From Azospirillum sp. TSH100 (GTDB lineage Bacteria > Pseudomonadota > Alphaproteobacteria > Azospirillales > Azospirillaceae): a stretch of DNA of 64,000 bases. A program made the translations under genes and the position numbers. Positions 8,863 to 17,115 of the stretch are shown here, piece after piece. The first letter of the stretch is position 1, and every line of letters begins with the position of its first letter. Where the stretch lies: the NCBI RefSeq assembly GCF_004923295.1, contig NZ_CP039637.1, forward strand, positions 806,001 through 870,000, written 5' to 3'. The notes beneath the pieces were generated by a model. The model saw only the letters and a program-made list of their open reading frames with translations. It searched no databases and was not told the DNA's origin.

Positions 8863-8881
8863 ATTGTTATGTTATATAACA
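8863..8881. promoter_or_regulatory. Candidate MarR operator upstream of vdh
   Basis: ATTGTTATG at 8863-8871 merges into the perfect 12-bp palindrome TGTTATATAACA at 8870-8881. It lies about 60 bp upstream of the vdh start in an AT-rich island. An 18-bp version, matching at about 15 positions, lies upstream of the chemoreceptor gene at 10471. MarR-type operators are typically palindromes of this size. Confidence 0.55.
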
Positions 8882-8935
8882 GTTATGAACGCGTCAACGC
8901 CAGAATCGCGTCCTTGAAGCGCGTGCCGTAAGGCG

Positions 8936-10372
8936 TCAGCCGGCGGCCGGCAGCAGCGCGATGCTGAAGGCGCCCCAATGGCGCCCGCGCACCAGGATCG
9001 GCGCATTCAGGATGGTGATGAGCACCCGTTTGCCGCCCCCCATGTCGCGGGGCATGGTGTGGATCGACGGGCGCGGCGAACTGGCCGCCTTCAGCCCGGC
9101 GCGGAAGCGGTACAGCCGTCGCCCGCGGCAATGCGCGGCGTTCCACACGGGGTCCGGCCCCTGCGGCTGATTGTATCGGTGGTTGTGGGTGGGCAGATAG
9201 CCGTTGCGGTCGGCGATGGTGGCGAAGGCGACGCGCGGATCAAGGTCCAGCAACGGCTCCTGCACCGCCGGCAGAACCCGGTCGGTGAAGGCGGTGAATC
9301 TGGTCAGAACCTGTTCGGGGTTGGTGCCCGGAATCGGCCGGTAGGTCTCGTCGAACAGATCGCCGAGAGCGATCTCGCCGGACTCCACCGCCTGCTCGAA
9401 CAGGGTGGACACCCGGGCCGCCGCCTCCACCGTCGCGGCGAGGAAGGGGCTGTCGTCGGTCGCCACCGGGCCGGTGCCGATATGGTCGATCAGCGTCTCG
9501 CTGAGTTCCAGAAGCGTTTCCAGCCGACGGTTCGCCGCCGTCAGATGGCCGGAGGAGCCGGCGACGGCCTGTTCCAGCTCGTCCAGCTCCCGTTCGACCG
9601 CGGTGCAGTCCTTCAGATTGGCGCGCACGCCCTCGGCGATGGCATGGGTGGCGTCGTGGACGGTGGCGACCGCCCCTTCCATCCCCGCCACCACCCGCTC
9701 GATCAGCGCGGTACCCTCGCGGGCCAGCGTGGCGCTGGCGGTGGCGGCGGCGCCGTCCTGGATCAGGCCCGACACCTGCGAGGTCAGGGCGTGCACGGTG
9801 TCGCCGATCTGCACGGTCGCCGTCTGGGTCTGGCGGGCCAGTTCCTTCACCTCCGTCGCCACCACGGCGAAGCCGCGCCCGGCCTCGCCCGCCCGCACCG
9901 CCTCGATGGTGGCGTTCAGCGCCAGCAGGTTGGTCTGCTTGGCGATGGCCTGGATCGCCCGCGACACCGACGCCACCTGACCCAGCGAATTGCTGACGAG
10001 GGCAAGCTGCCGTTCCATGCGGGTGACGCCGTCGATCAGTTCGGCGATCTTGCGCACCGCATCGGCGACGGCGCTGCGCGACCGGGCGATCTCGCCGGTT
10101 GCGGATTCGGCGGCGGCGCTGGCCTGTTCGGCGGTGCGGTCGATGGCGGCGTTGGTCGCGGTCATTGCTGCTGCGGCGCTGCGCAGGGTGCGGAACTGCG
10201 CGCCCTGCCGGTCCACCACCGCCGCCACCTCCTGCACATTGCCGGTGATGTCGGCCAGTTCCAGACCGATGGCGCCGACGCGGCGATAGACCTCGCGCAC
10301 CACGGCGACGGCTTCGTCAGCGCTTGCGGTGACGCCTGCCGCTGGAGACGGCTGGCCCGTGGCGGACTCCAT
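8936..10372 (-). CDS. Soluble methyl-accepting chemotaxis protein
   Basis: 478 residues from the ATG at 10372, which follows GGGAGGGAAGC. The signalling hairpin comes first (about residues 20-290) with the conserved tip IAKQTNLLALNATIEA and the descending helix GRGFAVVATEVKELARQ. There is no signal peptide or membrane span, so the receptor should be cytoplasmic. The C-terminal 150 residues (GYLPTHN, DPVWNAAHCRGRR, HTMPRDMGGGKRV, GRHWG) form a sensory module seen in other alphaproteobacterial receptors; I do not know its ligand. Its location and shared upstream motif suggest a link to hydroxycinnamate sensing. Confidence 0.85.
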   Translation of the reverse strand: MESATGQPSPAAGVTASADEAVAVVREVYRRVGAIGLELADITGNVQEVAAVVDRQGAQFRTLRSAAAAMTATNAAIDRTAEQASAAAESATGEIARSRSAVADAVRKIAELIDGVTRMERQLALVSNSLGQVASVSRAIQAIAKQTNLLALNATIEAVRAGEAGRGFAVVATEVKELARQTQTATVQIGDTVHALTSQVSGLIQDGAAATASATLAREGTALIERVVAGMEGAVATVHDATHAIAEGVRANLKDCTAVERELDELEQAVAGSSGHLTAANRRLETLLELSETLIDHIGTGPVATDDSPFLAATVEAAARVSTLFEQAVESGEIALGDLFDETYRPIPGTNPEQVLTRFTAFTDRVLPAVQEPLLDLDPRVAFATIADRNGYLPTHNHRYNQPQGPDPVWNAAHCRGRRLYRFRAGLKAASSPRPSIHTMPRDMGGGKRVLITILNAPILVRGRHWGAFSIALLPAAG

Positions 10373-10470
10373 ACGCTTCCCTCCCGATTTTTTGGATTTG
10401 TCCGGCGGCGGCGATGCGGCACGCGGCTGGCGTGCGCGAGGCCGGCGGCCACGCATCGTTTTGCTCCATG

Positions 10471-10488
10471 ATTGTTATGATTTATACC
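10471..10488. promoter_or_regulatory. Motif shared with the vdh promoter, upstream of the chemoreceptor gene
   Basis: ATTGTTATGATTTATACC resembles the vdh-upstream ATTGTTATGTTATATAAC at about 15 of 18 positions. It lies about 100 bp upstream of the receptor start in an otherwise GC-rich stretch, suggesting that one regulator acts on both promoters. Confidence 0.45.
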
Positions 10489-10565
10489 AAATATTCGCGG
10501 CCGTCAATTTCCTATCGATCCGGGGGATCGTCGCCGGCATGGAACCGCCGGGCTGGAACCGGATC

Positions 10566-11585
10566 TCACCGGCCGGCGAGATAGGCCCCGGCCAGCCCGA
10601 CGGTGGTGCCGACGAAGTGCGGGGTCATGGCGCGCGCGGTTTCCGTTTCACTGCGGGTCTGGACCCAGCCGAGATAGGTCAGGCTGCGCAGCAGCAGGAA
10701 CAGCCCGAGATGCCGCCACTGTTCGTCGGGAAGCGGACGGACGGAGCGGTATCCGGCGGCCAGCGCATCGCGGACGATCCCGAAGCCGGGCCGGCCGACA
10801 TGGAAATAGAGGGCGGTCGCCAGCTCGAACATGTGCCAGCCATAGCCGGCATCGTCGAAATCGATCAGCATGACCCTGCCGTCGCTCCACAGCAGATTCT
10901 CAGGCACGAAATCGGCGTGGATCAGCCCGAACCGGTCGGGTGAGCGGCCGAACTCCAGCAGGTCGCGCTCCAGATGCGCACAGGCCCGGTCGATCAGGGC
11001 TCGGTGCGGCGCAAGTTCCGGCAGCGCGCGGAAATCGCCCCACAGCGGCTCGCTGCCCAGGATTCCCTCCGCGCTCCAGGCATGGCGGACGAAGCCGGCC
11101 GGACGCTCCCACGACGCCGTATGGGCGTGCAGCTCTGCCGCCAGACGGCCGACCTGATGGTACAGCGCCGCCACCTCGGCCGGCGAACCGGCGATCCCCG
11201 CCTCCACCGAACCGACCGGCCGGCCGTCGAGCCAGCCGAGCATGTCCACCTGCAACGGCTCCGGCACGTCCGGCACGCGGACCTTGACCATCAGCGCCCC
11301 GTCGCGCGCCGGGATCACGGCGGGAACGGCGAGCCCGGCCTCGCGCAGCGCGGCCATCCATTGCAGTTCCGACAGCAGCGCGGCATCGCTGTGATAGGCG
11401 AAGCGGTGGATGCGCAGGGCGAAGCGGGCGCCGCCGGCGTCGCGTACGCTGTAGACCGCGTTCTCGCGGTACTTGATCAGCTCCGGCTCCCCATAGCGCC
11501 CGGGCCAGCGGGACAGGGCGCTGCGGGCCAGTTGGTGCATGCGGGCGATCTGCTCGGCGGGAGCCAGCGCGAAGAACTCCTTCAT
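10566..11585 (-). CDS. Phosphotransferase (APH/choline-kinase fold), hydroxylysine-kinase-like
   Basis: 339 residues from the ATG at 11585, preceded by GAGG; a GTG at 11597 overlapping the upstream stop is an alternative. Kinase motifs: catalytic loop H223-A-D225-x4-N230 (HADFVPEN) and metal-binding D242-F-D (IDFDDAGYG). Members of this fold phosphorylate small hydroxylated metabolites such as aminoglycosides, homoserine, choline and 5-hydroxylysine. The stop codon of the upstream PLP-enzyme gene is separated from this ATG by only a few bases, so the two are translationally coupled. A kinase beside a phospho-lyase-like PLP enzyme points to an amino-alcohol substrate; resistance to aminoglycosides is unlikely. 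Confidence 0.75.
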   Translation of the reverse strand: MKEFFALAPAEQIARMHQLARSALSRWPGRYGEPELIKYRENAVYSVRDAGGARFALRIHRFAYHSDAALLSELQWMAALREAGLAVPAVIPARDGALMVKVRVPDVPEPLQVDMLGWLDGRPVGSVEAGIAGSPAEVAALYHQVGRLAAELHAHTASWERPAGFVRHAWSAEGILGSEPLWGDFRALPELAPHRALIDRACAHLERDLLEFGRSPDRFGLIHADFVPENLLWSDGRVMLIDFDDAGYGWHMFELATALYFHVGRPGFGIVRDALAAGYRSVRPLPDEQWRHLGLFLLLRSLTYLGWVQTRSETETARAMTPHFVGTTVGLAGAYLAGR

Positions 11586-11593
11586 CGGCCGCC

Positions 11594-12892
11594 TCACAGA
11601 TCCGAAAGGACGCCGTCGAGCGTCGACAGCAGCAGGTCGGCATCCGCGACGGAAAAGGGCATCGGCGGCCGCATCTTGAGGATATTGTCGTCCGGCCCGA
11701 TCCGGCTGATCAGCACGCCGCGATCCCGCATGTCATTGATCAGGCGCCTGGCTTCCGCCGCCGCCGGCCGCCCGTCACGCATCAGTTCCAGCCCGAAGAA
11801 CAGGCCGCGCCCGCGCACGCTGGCGATCAGGCCGTGGCGCGACGCCAGCCGCTGCAAGCCCGCCTGGATATGCGCGCCGACCCGGCGGGCATTGCCCTGC
11901 AAATCCTCCCGTTCGATGACGTCGAGCACAGCCGACCCGACCGCCGCCGAGACCGGATTGCCGGCGAAGGTGTTGAAATACAGCGCCTTCGATCCGAAGG
12001 CCTCGACATAGTCCGGCCGCGTCACCAGCCCGGCCAGCGGGTGGCCGTTGCCCAGCGGCTTTCCCATCGTCACGATGTCCGGCACCAGATCATAGGCCTG
12101 ATAGCCCCACATATGGTCGCCGGTCCGCCCCAGGCCGGGCTGCACCTCGTCGGCGATGAACAGGCCGCCGGCCTGACGGACGATGGCGACCGCCTGTTCC
12201 AGCGCGCCCTTCGGCACGGCGGGCAGCCCTTCGGTGGAGAACAGCGTGTCGAACAGCATCGCCGCCGGCCTGATGCCATCGGCCTGGAGCGAGCGGACCG
12301 CATCTGCCACCTGTTCGGCGAAGCGGGCGGCCAGCGCGGCCGGATCGCCCTGCCAATGGGTCAGATCGGGAATCCCGACCGCGCGCACATGGGGCGCCAG
12401 CGCCTCGGGCGCCGGCAGGCCGGTGGTCGCCGCGGCAAGGCCGGCGGTGTTGCCGTGATAGCTGAAGCTGCTGACGATGATCCCCTGCCCGCCGGTCACG
12501 AAGCGCGCGATGCGCAGCGCCAGCTCGTTCGCCTCGCTGCCGGTACAGGTCGGCATCGCCACCGACAGCGGCGCGTCGAAAGTGGCGACGAGGCGCTCGG
12601 CATACTCCACCACCGCCTCGTGAAGATAGCGCGTGTGGACGTTCAACTGCGAGGCCTGCCGGCACAGCGCCTCGACGACATGGGGATGGCAGTGCCCGAC
12701 ATGCGGCACGTTGTTGTAGGCGTCCAGATAACGGCGTCCATCGGTATCCTCGATCCACACCCCCTCGGCCCGCCGGACATGAAGGGGTCTGTCATAGAAC
12801 AGCGGCGAATGCCGCCCCAGGACCTGCCGGCGGCGCTCCAGCAGCGATGCGTCCGTGGGCATGGGAAAGGCCGAACTGGTGGATATCGACAT
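11594..12892 (-). CDS. Class III PLP enzyme, aminotransferase or amino-alcohol-phosphate phospho-lyase
   Basis: 432 residues from the ATG at 12892, preceded by GAGACTCCC. Fold-type I motifs: Asp248 (FIADEVQPGLGR) for the pyridine nitrogen and Lys278 (MGKPLGNGHP) for the Schiff base. The N-terminal YNNVPHVGHCHP closely resembles the NNVAHVGHCHP stretch of human AGXT2L1/AGXT2L2, which are phospho-lyases acting on phosphoethanolamine and 5-phosphohydroxylysine rather than aminotransferases. With the kinase downstream, the pair could phosphorylate a hydroxylated amine and then eliminate phosphate and ammonia to leave an aldehyde. An ordinary omega-aminotransferase remains possible. Confidence 0.72.
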   Translation of the reverse strand: MSISTSSAFPMPTDASLLERRRQVLGRHSPLFYDRPLHVRRAEGVWIEDTDGRRYLDAYNNVPHVGHCHPHVVEALCRQASQLNVHTRYLHEAVVEYAERLVATFDAPLSVAMPTCTGSEANELALRIARFVTGGQGIIVSSFSYHGNTAGLAAATTGLPAPEALAPHVRAVGIPDLTHWQGDPAALAARFAEQVADAVRSLQADGIRPAAMLFDTLFSTEGLPAVPKGALEQAVAIVRQAGGLFIADEVQPGLGRTGDHMWGYQAYDLVPDIVTMGKPLGNGHPLAGLVTRPDYVEAFGSKALYFNTFAGNPVSAAVGSAVLDVIEREDLQGNARRVGAHIQAGLQRLASRHGLIASVRGRGLFFGLELMRDGRPAAAEARRLINDMRDRGVLISRIGPDDNILKMRPPMPFSVADADLLLSTLDGVLSDL

Positions 12893-13180
12893 GGGAGTCT
12901 CTTTTTCCGGAGTCGCAGCGACGGGTTGCGGAAGAGCTTGCGGAATTTCGGGACTGGTCAACGGCGTGCTGCCGGTCTGGCATCGCCGGTTCTAGGCGAG
13001 GCGATGGGCCGGTGCGTCAACGGCGATCCGGTCGGATCGGTGACCCGTCGACGCCACGATACCCAGACCGCTCGCCCGGATCAAGAACACCATATCCGAT
13101 TTCTGAACTTTTTTTCCAGTTTTCGGCGGCACCGTCGGTTTTGGGTTTTTGCCGGCGGCACCGCACCCTATACTTCGGCC
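12893..13180. promoter_or_regulatory. Divergent region between the PLP-enzyme gene and the TetR gene
   Basis: 288 bp, with T-rich tracts around 13108-13116 and 13137-13150. An 11-bp direct repeat CGGCGGCACCG occurs at 13124-13134 and 13153-13163, just before the TetR start. I see no clear palindrome. TATACT at 13169-13174 resembles a -10 element very close to the ATG. Confidence 0.4.
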
Positions 13181-13804
13181 ATGACGACCGACCGACCCAT
13201 AAGCCTGCGCGAACGCAACCGCCTGAGAAACCGTCAGGAGTTGCTGAACGCCCTTCTCGACCTGTTCGCCGATGGCGGCCTGTCCGCCTGCTCAGTCGAG
13301 GCGGCGGCCCGACAGGCCGGCGCCTCCAAGACGACCGCCTACAGCTATTTTCCCGGCGGGCTGGACGAGATGCTGCGGGACCTGTACCGCAGCATCGGCG
13401 AACGGGTTCTGGAGCGCGGGCTCGGCCTGCGGGCCGGTGCCCCGGATGCGGAGGCGCGAATCCTGGCCTTGGCACAGGCTCTGCTCGACATTTGCGCCGA
13501 ACCGCGGGTCGGGCGCTTCTACATGATGCTCAGCCCGGCGCTCAGCCCCCTGCTGGAACCGGTGATCGGCGAGACCTCCGGCCGCTTCACCGCGATGATC
13601 GCCGAGGATCTGAGCGGACTGGGCTGGCCGCCGGACCTCGCCGGCGCCGCTGCGATCCTCGTCAACGGTTCCCTGCGCGAAGCGGCGACCACGGTCGCCC
13701 GCGACCCGACACAGCGCGCGCCGCTGCTGGCCGCTTTCACGGCGATCCTGCGGGCGGCCCTGCCGGCCGGCCCGGCGACCGCAACCGCCAAGAGGGCAGT
13801 CTGA
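13181..13804 (+). CDS. TetR-family transcriptional regulator
   Basis: 207 residues. N-terminal helix-turn-helix about residues 14-58 (LLNALLDLFADGG, then VEAAARQAGASKTTAYSYFPGG), the TetR arrangement with an aromatic pair ending the recognition helix. The helical ligand domain is not close to any family I can name. It is transcribed divergently from the PLP-enzyme/kinase pair, which is its most likely target. The ATG at 13181 is the first Met of the conserved region, and no Shine-Dalgarno precedes it. Confidence 0.8.
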   Translation: MTTDRPISLRERNRLRNRQELLNALLDLFADGGLSACSVEAAARQAGASKTTAYSYFPGGLDEMLRDLYRSIGERVLERGLGLRAGAPDAEARILALAQALLDICAEPRVGRFYMMLSPALSPLLEPVIGETSGRFTAMIAEDLSGLGWPPDLAGAAAILVNGSLREAATTVARDPTQRAPLLAAFTAILRAALPAGPATATAKRAV

Positions 13805-13900
13805 CATCGGTGATCTTGAAGGGCATGGCCGGATCGGGCAATCATCCGGATCGTCCCCGGTCCGGCCCGACCTCCGCAATCGTCAGCGTCAAAACCCGCC

Positions 13901-14938
13901 ATGCAGCCATCCGCGCCCTATGATCGCGAACCGAAGGCCTGGGCGGCGATCGTCCAGCCGCTGGTCGACGCGCTGAAACGCCGGGGGCAGTCACCCGACG
14001 CGCTGCTGGAACGCTTCGGCCTGTCGGAGTCCCTGCTTGCCGACCCATACCGGGAAATACCGTTGCGCAATTACGTGGCGGCCTTCGAGAACGCCGCGGT
14101 CCAGGTCGGTGACCCCAATCTGGGGCTGTTCGCCGCTCGCGACGTCACGCCCTTCACCCTCGGCCCGCTGGGTCTCCTGTTCATCAGCTCGCCGACCATC
14201 GGCGCCGCGCTGAAGGGTTTCACCGATTACATCGGCATGGTCCAGCAAGGGACGACCAGCAGCGTGGTGCGGGAGGGCGATGCCTGCGTCTTCCGCTACC
14301 GCATCGAGGACACCCGGATCGTCCGCCGCCGGCAGGACGCCGAACATTCGCTGGCCCTGGTCACCACGCTGATGCGTGCCATGGCCGGCCAGAGCTGGCG
14401 CCCGCTGGAGGTTCATTTCGAGCACAGCGCCCCGCCCAACCGCCAGCCGCACGAGGCCTTCTTCGGCGCCCCGCTCTATTTCGACCAGGGGGTCAACGCC
14501 CTGGTGTTTCCGGCCGCCACCCTGTCGATCGCCGGCAACCTGATGGACCGCCGGGTCGGCTCAATCGTCGAACACCACCTGCGCACCCTGCACGAGCGCG
14601 CGATGCCCGTCCGCTCCATCGAGGACGAGGTGCGCCGACTGATGGCCGACCATCTTCCCGACGGCAGCCGGTTCGATGTCGCCACCGCGGCGCGGGCGGT
14701 CGGCGTGTCGGCCCGCACGCTCCAGCGCGTGCTGCACAATTCCGGCGGCAGCTTCGCCGCGATCAAGCAGGACAAGCGCCGCAGCCTTGCCGAAACCTAT
14801 CTGACCGACACCCGGCTGTCGGTCACGGAGATCGCCCATATCCTGGGCTATGCGGATGGCGCCTGCTTCACCCGCGCCTGCCGCCGCTGGTTCGGCTGCA
14901 CGCCGTCGGCCTACCGCAAGGCCGCCCAAACCCGTTGA
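13901..14938 (+). CDS. AraC-family regulator (OruR/ArgR-like, arabinose-binding-type N-terminal domain)
   Basis: 345 residues. The N-terminal domain (about 15-205) is of the kind found in OruR-like AraC proteins, with RREDAEH-type spacing (RRRQDAEHSLAL). The C-terminal double helix-turn-helix (about 245-340) contains FDVATAARAVGVSARTLQRVL and the second-helix signature SVTEIAHILGYADGACFTRACRRWFGCTPSAYR. It points at the amine-oxidase gene cluster downstream. Paired 21-bp-period direct repeats between the two genes are its likely binding sites, so I infer that it activates the oxidase-cupin-permease-dehydrogenase set. Confidence 0.85.
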   Translation: MQPSAPYDREPKAWAAIVQPLVDALKRRGQSPDALLERFGLSESLLADPYREIPLRNYVAAFENAAVQVGDPNLGLFAARDVTPFTLGPLGLLFISSPTIGAALKGFTDYIGMVQQGTTSSVVREGDACVFRYRIEDTRIVRRRQDAEHSLALVTTLMRAMAGQSWRPLEVHFEHSAPPNRQPHEAFFGAPLYFDQGVNALVFPAATLSIAGNLMDRRVGSIVEHHLRTLHERAMPVRSIEDEVRRLMADHLPDGSRFDVATAARAVGVSARTLQRVLHNSGGSFAAIKQDKRRSLAETYLTDTRLSVTEIAHILGYADGACFTRACRRWFGCTPSAYRKAAQTR

Positions 14939-15007
14939 CCTGCCAGCACCCTGGCATGTCGGCCCGCTGACCAGCCAAGCCGCTTGCCCATGCTTCCCGG
15001 CGTCAAC

Positions 15008-15044
15008 TGGCGCGAACTATCAAAAAATTGGCGCCTACCATCAG
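15008..15044 (+). repeat. Distal pair of AraC-type half-sites, 21-bp period
   Basis: TGGCGCGAACTATCAA at 15008-15023 and TGGCGCCTACCATCAG at 15029-15044 are direct repeats whose starts are exactly 21 bp apart. That is two helical turns, the usual geometry of AraC/XylS half-sites. The pair lies 70 bp after the AraC gene and 165 bp upstream of the second pair. Confidence 0.6.
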
Positions 15045-15172
15045 GTGCGTCGAGGCTTCCAGGCCGATTATTGCTCGCATCACAAGCGTTCCGCTGTGGC
15101 AGCATTGTTTAAAAATGGGCAATCTGCATACTATTTAATCAATGAATGCCTCTGCTTAAACCTTTTGCACAG

Positions 15173-15209
15173 TGGCGCATAATATCAAGAATCTGGCGGC
15201 TTGGATCAA
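15173..15209 (+). repeat. Proximal pair of AraC-type half-sites, 21-bp period
   Basis: TGGCGCATAATATCAA at 15173-15188 and TGGCGGCTTGGATCAA at 15194-15209 repeat the distal pair's sequence and its 21-bp spacing. The pair lies about 145 bp upstream of the oxidase start, where an activator could contact RNA polymerase. Confidence 0.6.
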
Positions 15210-15352
15210 GTTGGCGCCCCCGCGCCGATGTCATGCTTTCGTCAGATCGGCACCAACCGGCACCAGAACATCCGGCTCCCGCCACCGCTCCCGAAGGTGG
15301 GATGGCCGTCACGCTTCCCATCGGGGCCGACCGCCCGCAGGCACGGATCATC

Positions 15353-16678
15353 ATGAGCACTCCCATGAATACGCAGGCCATGAACAAGCTGGATGCCCTG
15401 AACTATTACACGGCGACACGGAAATACGATCTCGCCTTTCCCCGGCTGACGCAGGATCTCGACGCGGACGTGGTGGTGATCGGCGGCGGCTTTTCCGGCA
15501 TCAACACGGCGCTGGAACTGGCCGAGAAAGGCATCACCGACATCGTGGTGCTGGAGGCGCGCCATCTCGGCTATGGCGGCACCGGGCGCAACGGCGGACA
15601 GGTCATGGCCGGCATCGGCCATGACCTGGAAAAGGTGAAGAAGCATGTCGGCGACAAGGGGCTGGAGGTGCTGTTCGGCATCGCCAACCTCGGCGCCGGC
15701 ATCATCCGCGAGCGCATCGCCCGCTACGACATCGATGCCGATTTCCGCAACGGCTACGGCTATCTCGCCTTCAACGAACGGCAGGCGAACACGCTGAAGA
15801 CCTGGCTGAAGGAGTTCCAGCAGGTCTCGCCCGACGACGACATCGAACTCGTCACCGGGGACAAGGTGCAGGAAGTCGTCGGCTCGACCGCCTATTGTGC
15901 GGCGCTGAAGCATATGGGCGGCGGGCACGTCCATTCGCTGAACCTGCTGCTGGGCGAGGCGAAGGCGCTGGCCGGCCATGGCGCCCGCATCTTCGAGAAC
16001 AGCCCGGTCATCGCGGTGGAGTACGGCAACCGCATCACCGTGCGCACCAACGCCGGCAGCGTGCGTGCCGCCAAGCTGCTGTGGGCCTGCGATTCCTTCC
16101 TGAACGGACTGGAGCCGACCATCGCGCCCAAGACGATCAACACCTACGCCTTCCAGATGGCGACCGAACCGCTGCCCGAGGAGCTGATCCTGAAGATCAG
16201 CCCGATCCGCGGCGCCTACAGCGACATCCGGCCGATCATAGACTATTACCGGGTCACCAACGAGAACCGCCTGCTGTTCGGCGCCGCGACCGATTACCTG
16301 GATTACGTGCCGGGAAATCTGGCCGACTGGAACCGGGCACGCATGCTGAAGATCTTCCCCTATCTGGCCGACGTGAAGATCGAGCTGGCCTGGGGCGGAC
16401 CGATGGCCTGCTCGGCCAACCTGTTCCCGCAGATCGGCAGCCTTCCCGGCCGGCCCAACGCCTTCTATGTCCAGGGCTATTCCGGCTTCGGCGTCACCCC
16501 CAGCCACATCGTCTGCAAGGTGCTGGCCGAAGGCATGAGCGAGCGGACCGAACGCTACGACCTGATGAGTTCGATCCCGCACCTGAACATCTTCGGCAAA
16601 AACAGCCTGCGCCCCGCCGTGATGTCGGTGGCCAAGAGCTGGCACCAGCTGTCCGGCTATTTCAACGGCCGCCGCTGA
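15353..16678 (+). CDS. FAD-dependent amine oxidase, gamma-glutamylputrescine oxidase-like (DAO family)
   Basis: 441 residues from ATG 15353; ATGs at 15365 and 15380 are alternatives, and none has a clear ribosome-binding site. The FAD dinucleotide-binding motif VVVIGGGFSGINTALELAE lies near residues 40-58, followed by LGYGGTGRNGGQ, typical of PuuB-type enzymes of about 430 residues. The C-terminal YVQGYSGFGVTPSH is the second FAD contact. PuuB oxidises gamma-glutamylputrescine to an aldehyde, and the aldehyde dehydrogenase encoded nearby fits that step. No gamma-glutamylpolyamine synthetase (PuuA) gene is visible, so another amine substrate is possible. Confidence 0.78.
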   Translation: MSTPMNTQAMNKLDALNYYTATRKYDLAFPRLTQDLDADVVVIGGGFSGINTALELAEKGITDIVVLEARHLGYGGTGRNGGQVMAGIGHDLEKVKKHVGDKGLEVLFGIANLGAGIIRERIARYDIDADFRNGYGYLAFNERQANTLKTWLKEFQQVSPDDDIELVTGDKVQEVVGSTAYCAALKHMGGGHVHSLNLLLGEAKALAGHGARIFENSPVIAVEYGNRITVRTNAGSVRAAKLLWACDSFLNGLEPTIAPKTINTYAFQMATEPLPEELILKISPIRGAYSDIRPIIDYYRVTNENRLLFGAATDYLDYVPGNLADWNRARMLKIFPYLADVKIELAWGGPMACSANLFPQIGSLPGRPNAFYVQGYSGFGVTPSHIVCKVLAEGMSERTERYDLMSSIPHLNIFGKNSLRPAVMSVAKSWHQLSGYFNGRR

Positions 16679-16733
16679 CTCCCCGTCCGCTTCCCCCCTT
16701 CTCCACCAAGACGACCAAGGAAAAGGAAACCTC

Positions 16734-17093
16734 ATGCTTCCGATCAAGCCCGGCCAGCCGCCCGCCCAACTCGATCCCTGGGGCACGGTCGCCGATCTCG
16801 GCTCCGAAATCCTCGAAGGCGAGGTGAAGGCCTTCGGCAAAATGGAATTCGGCGCTCCCGACGCCCCGGTCAGCTGCGGCTGGTTCTCCTGCACGCAAGG
16901 CCGCTTCCGCATGGTCTATCCCTTCACCGAGCATGCCACCGTGGTCGAAGGGACCGTCACCCTGACCGACGAGACCACCGGCCAGTCGCAGACCTACGGG
17001 CCGGGCGACAGCTGGTTCATCCGCAAGGGCACGCCGATCCTGTGGCGGATCGATAGCCCGGTCTTCACCAAGAACTACTTCGCGGTGGTCTGA
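16734..17093 (+). CDS. Small cupin-domain protein (Cupin_3/EutQ-like)
   Basis: 119 residues forming a single beta-barrel. The C-terminal half holds the second cupin motif (YGPGDSWFIRKGTPILWRI), while the first motif region FTEHATVVEGTVTLTDE keeps His and Glu. It resembles the cupin domain shared by ureidoglycine aminohydrolase-like and EutQ-like proteins, often found next to amine oxidases and permeases. It starts 55 bp after the oxidase, in the same direction. A metal-dependent enzyme or substrate-binding role is plausible; no reaction can be assigned. Confidence 0.7.
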   Translation: MLPIKPGQPPAQLDPWGTVADLGSEILEGEVKAFGKMEFGAPDAPVSCGWFSCTQGRFRMVYPFTEHATVVEGTVTLTDETTGQSQTYGPGDSWFIRKGTPILWRIDSPVFTKNYFAVV

Positions 17094-17115
17094 TCGCACG
17101 GTTCGGCGCCGCGAG

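Larger units (their letters stand above)
14939..15352. promoter_or_regulatory. Long control region upstream of the amine-oxidase gene
   Basis: 414 bp without a supported gene and much richer in A and T (about 15015-15190) than the surroundings. It contains four copies of a 16-bp half-site, TGGCGCNNANNATCAA, in two pairs. I see no reliable -35/-10 pair; the promoter is probably activator-dependent and just downstream of the second pair. Confidence 0.6.

Noticed and set aside
10566..11585. Calling the phosphotransferase an aminoglycoside resistance gene
   Set aside because: It shares only the fold-level motifs; coupling to a PLP enzyme points to metabolism.
11834..13180. In-frame extension of the TetR gene to about 656 codons
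   Set aside because: The extension is antisense to the PLP-enzyme gene; the TetR homology begins at ATG 13181.
13169..13181. TATACT just before the TetR ATG as evidence for a leaderless transcript
   Set aside because: A single -10-like hexamer without a matching -35 is too weak to claim a transcription start.
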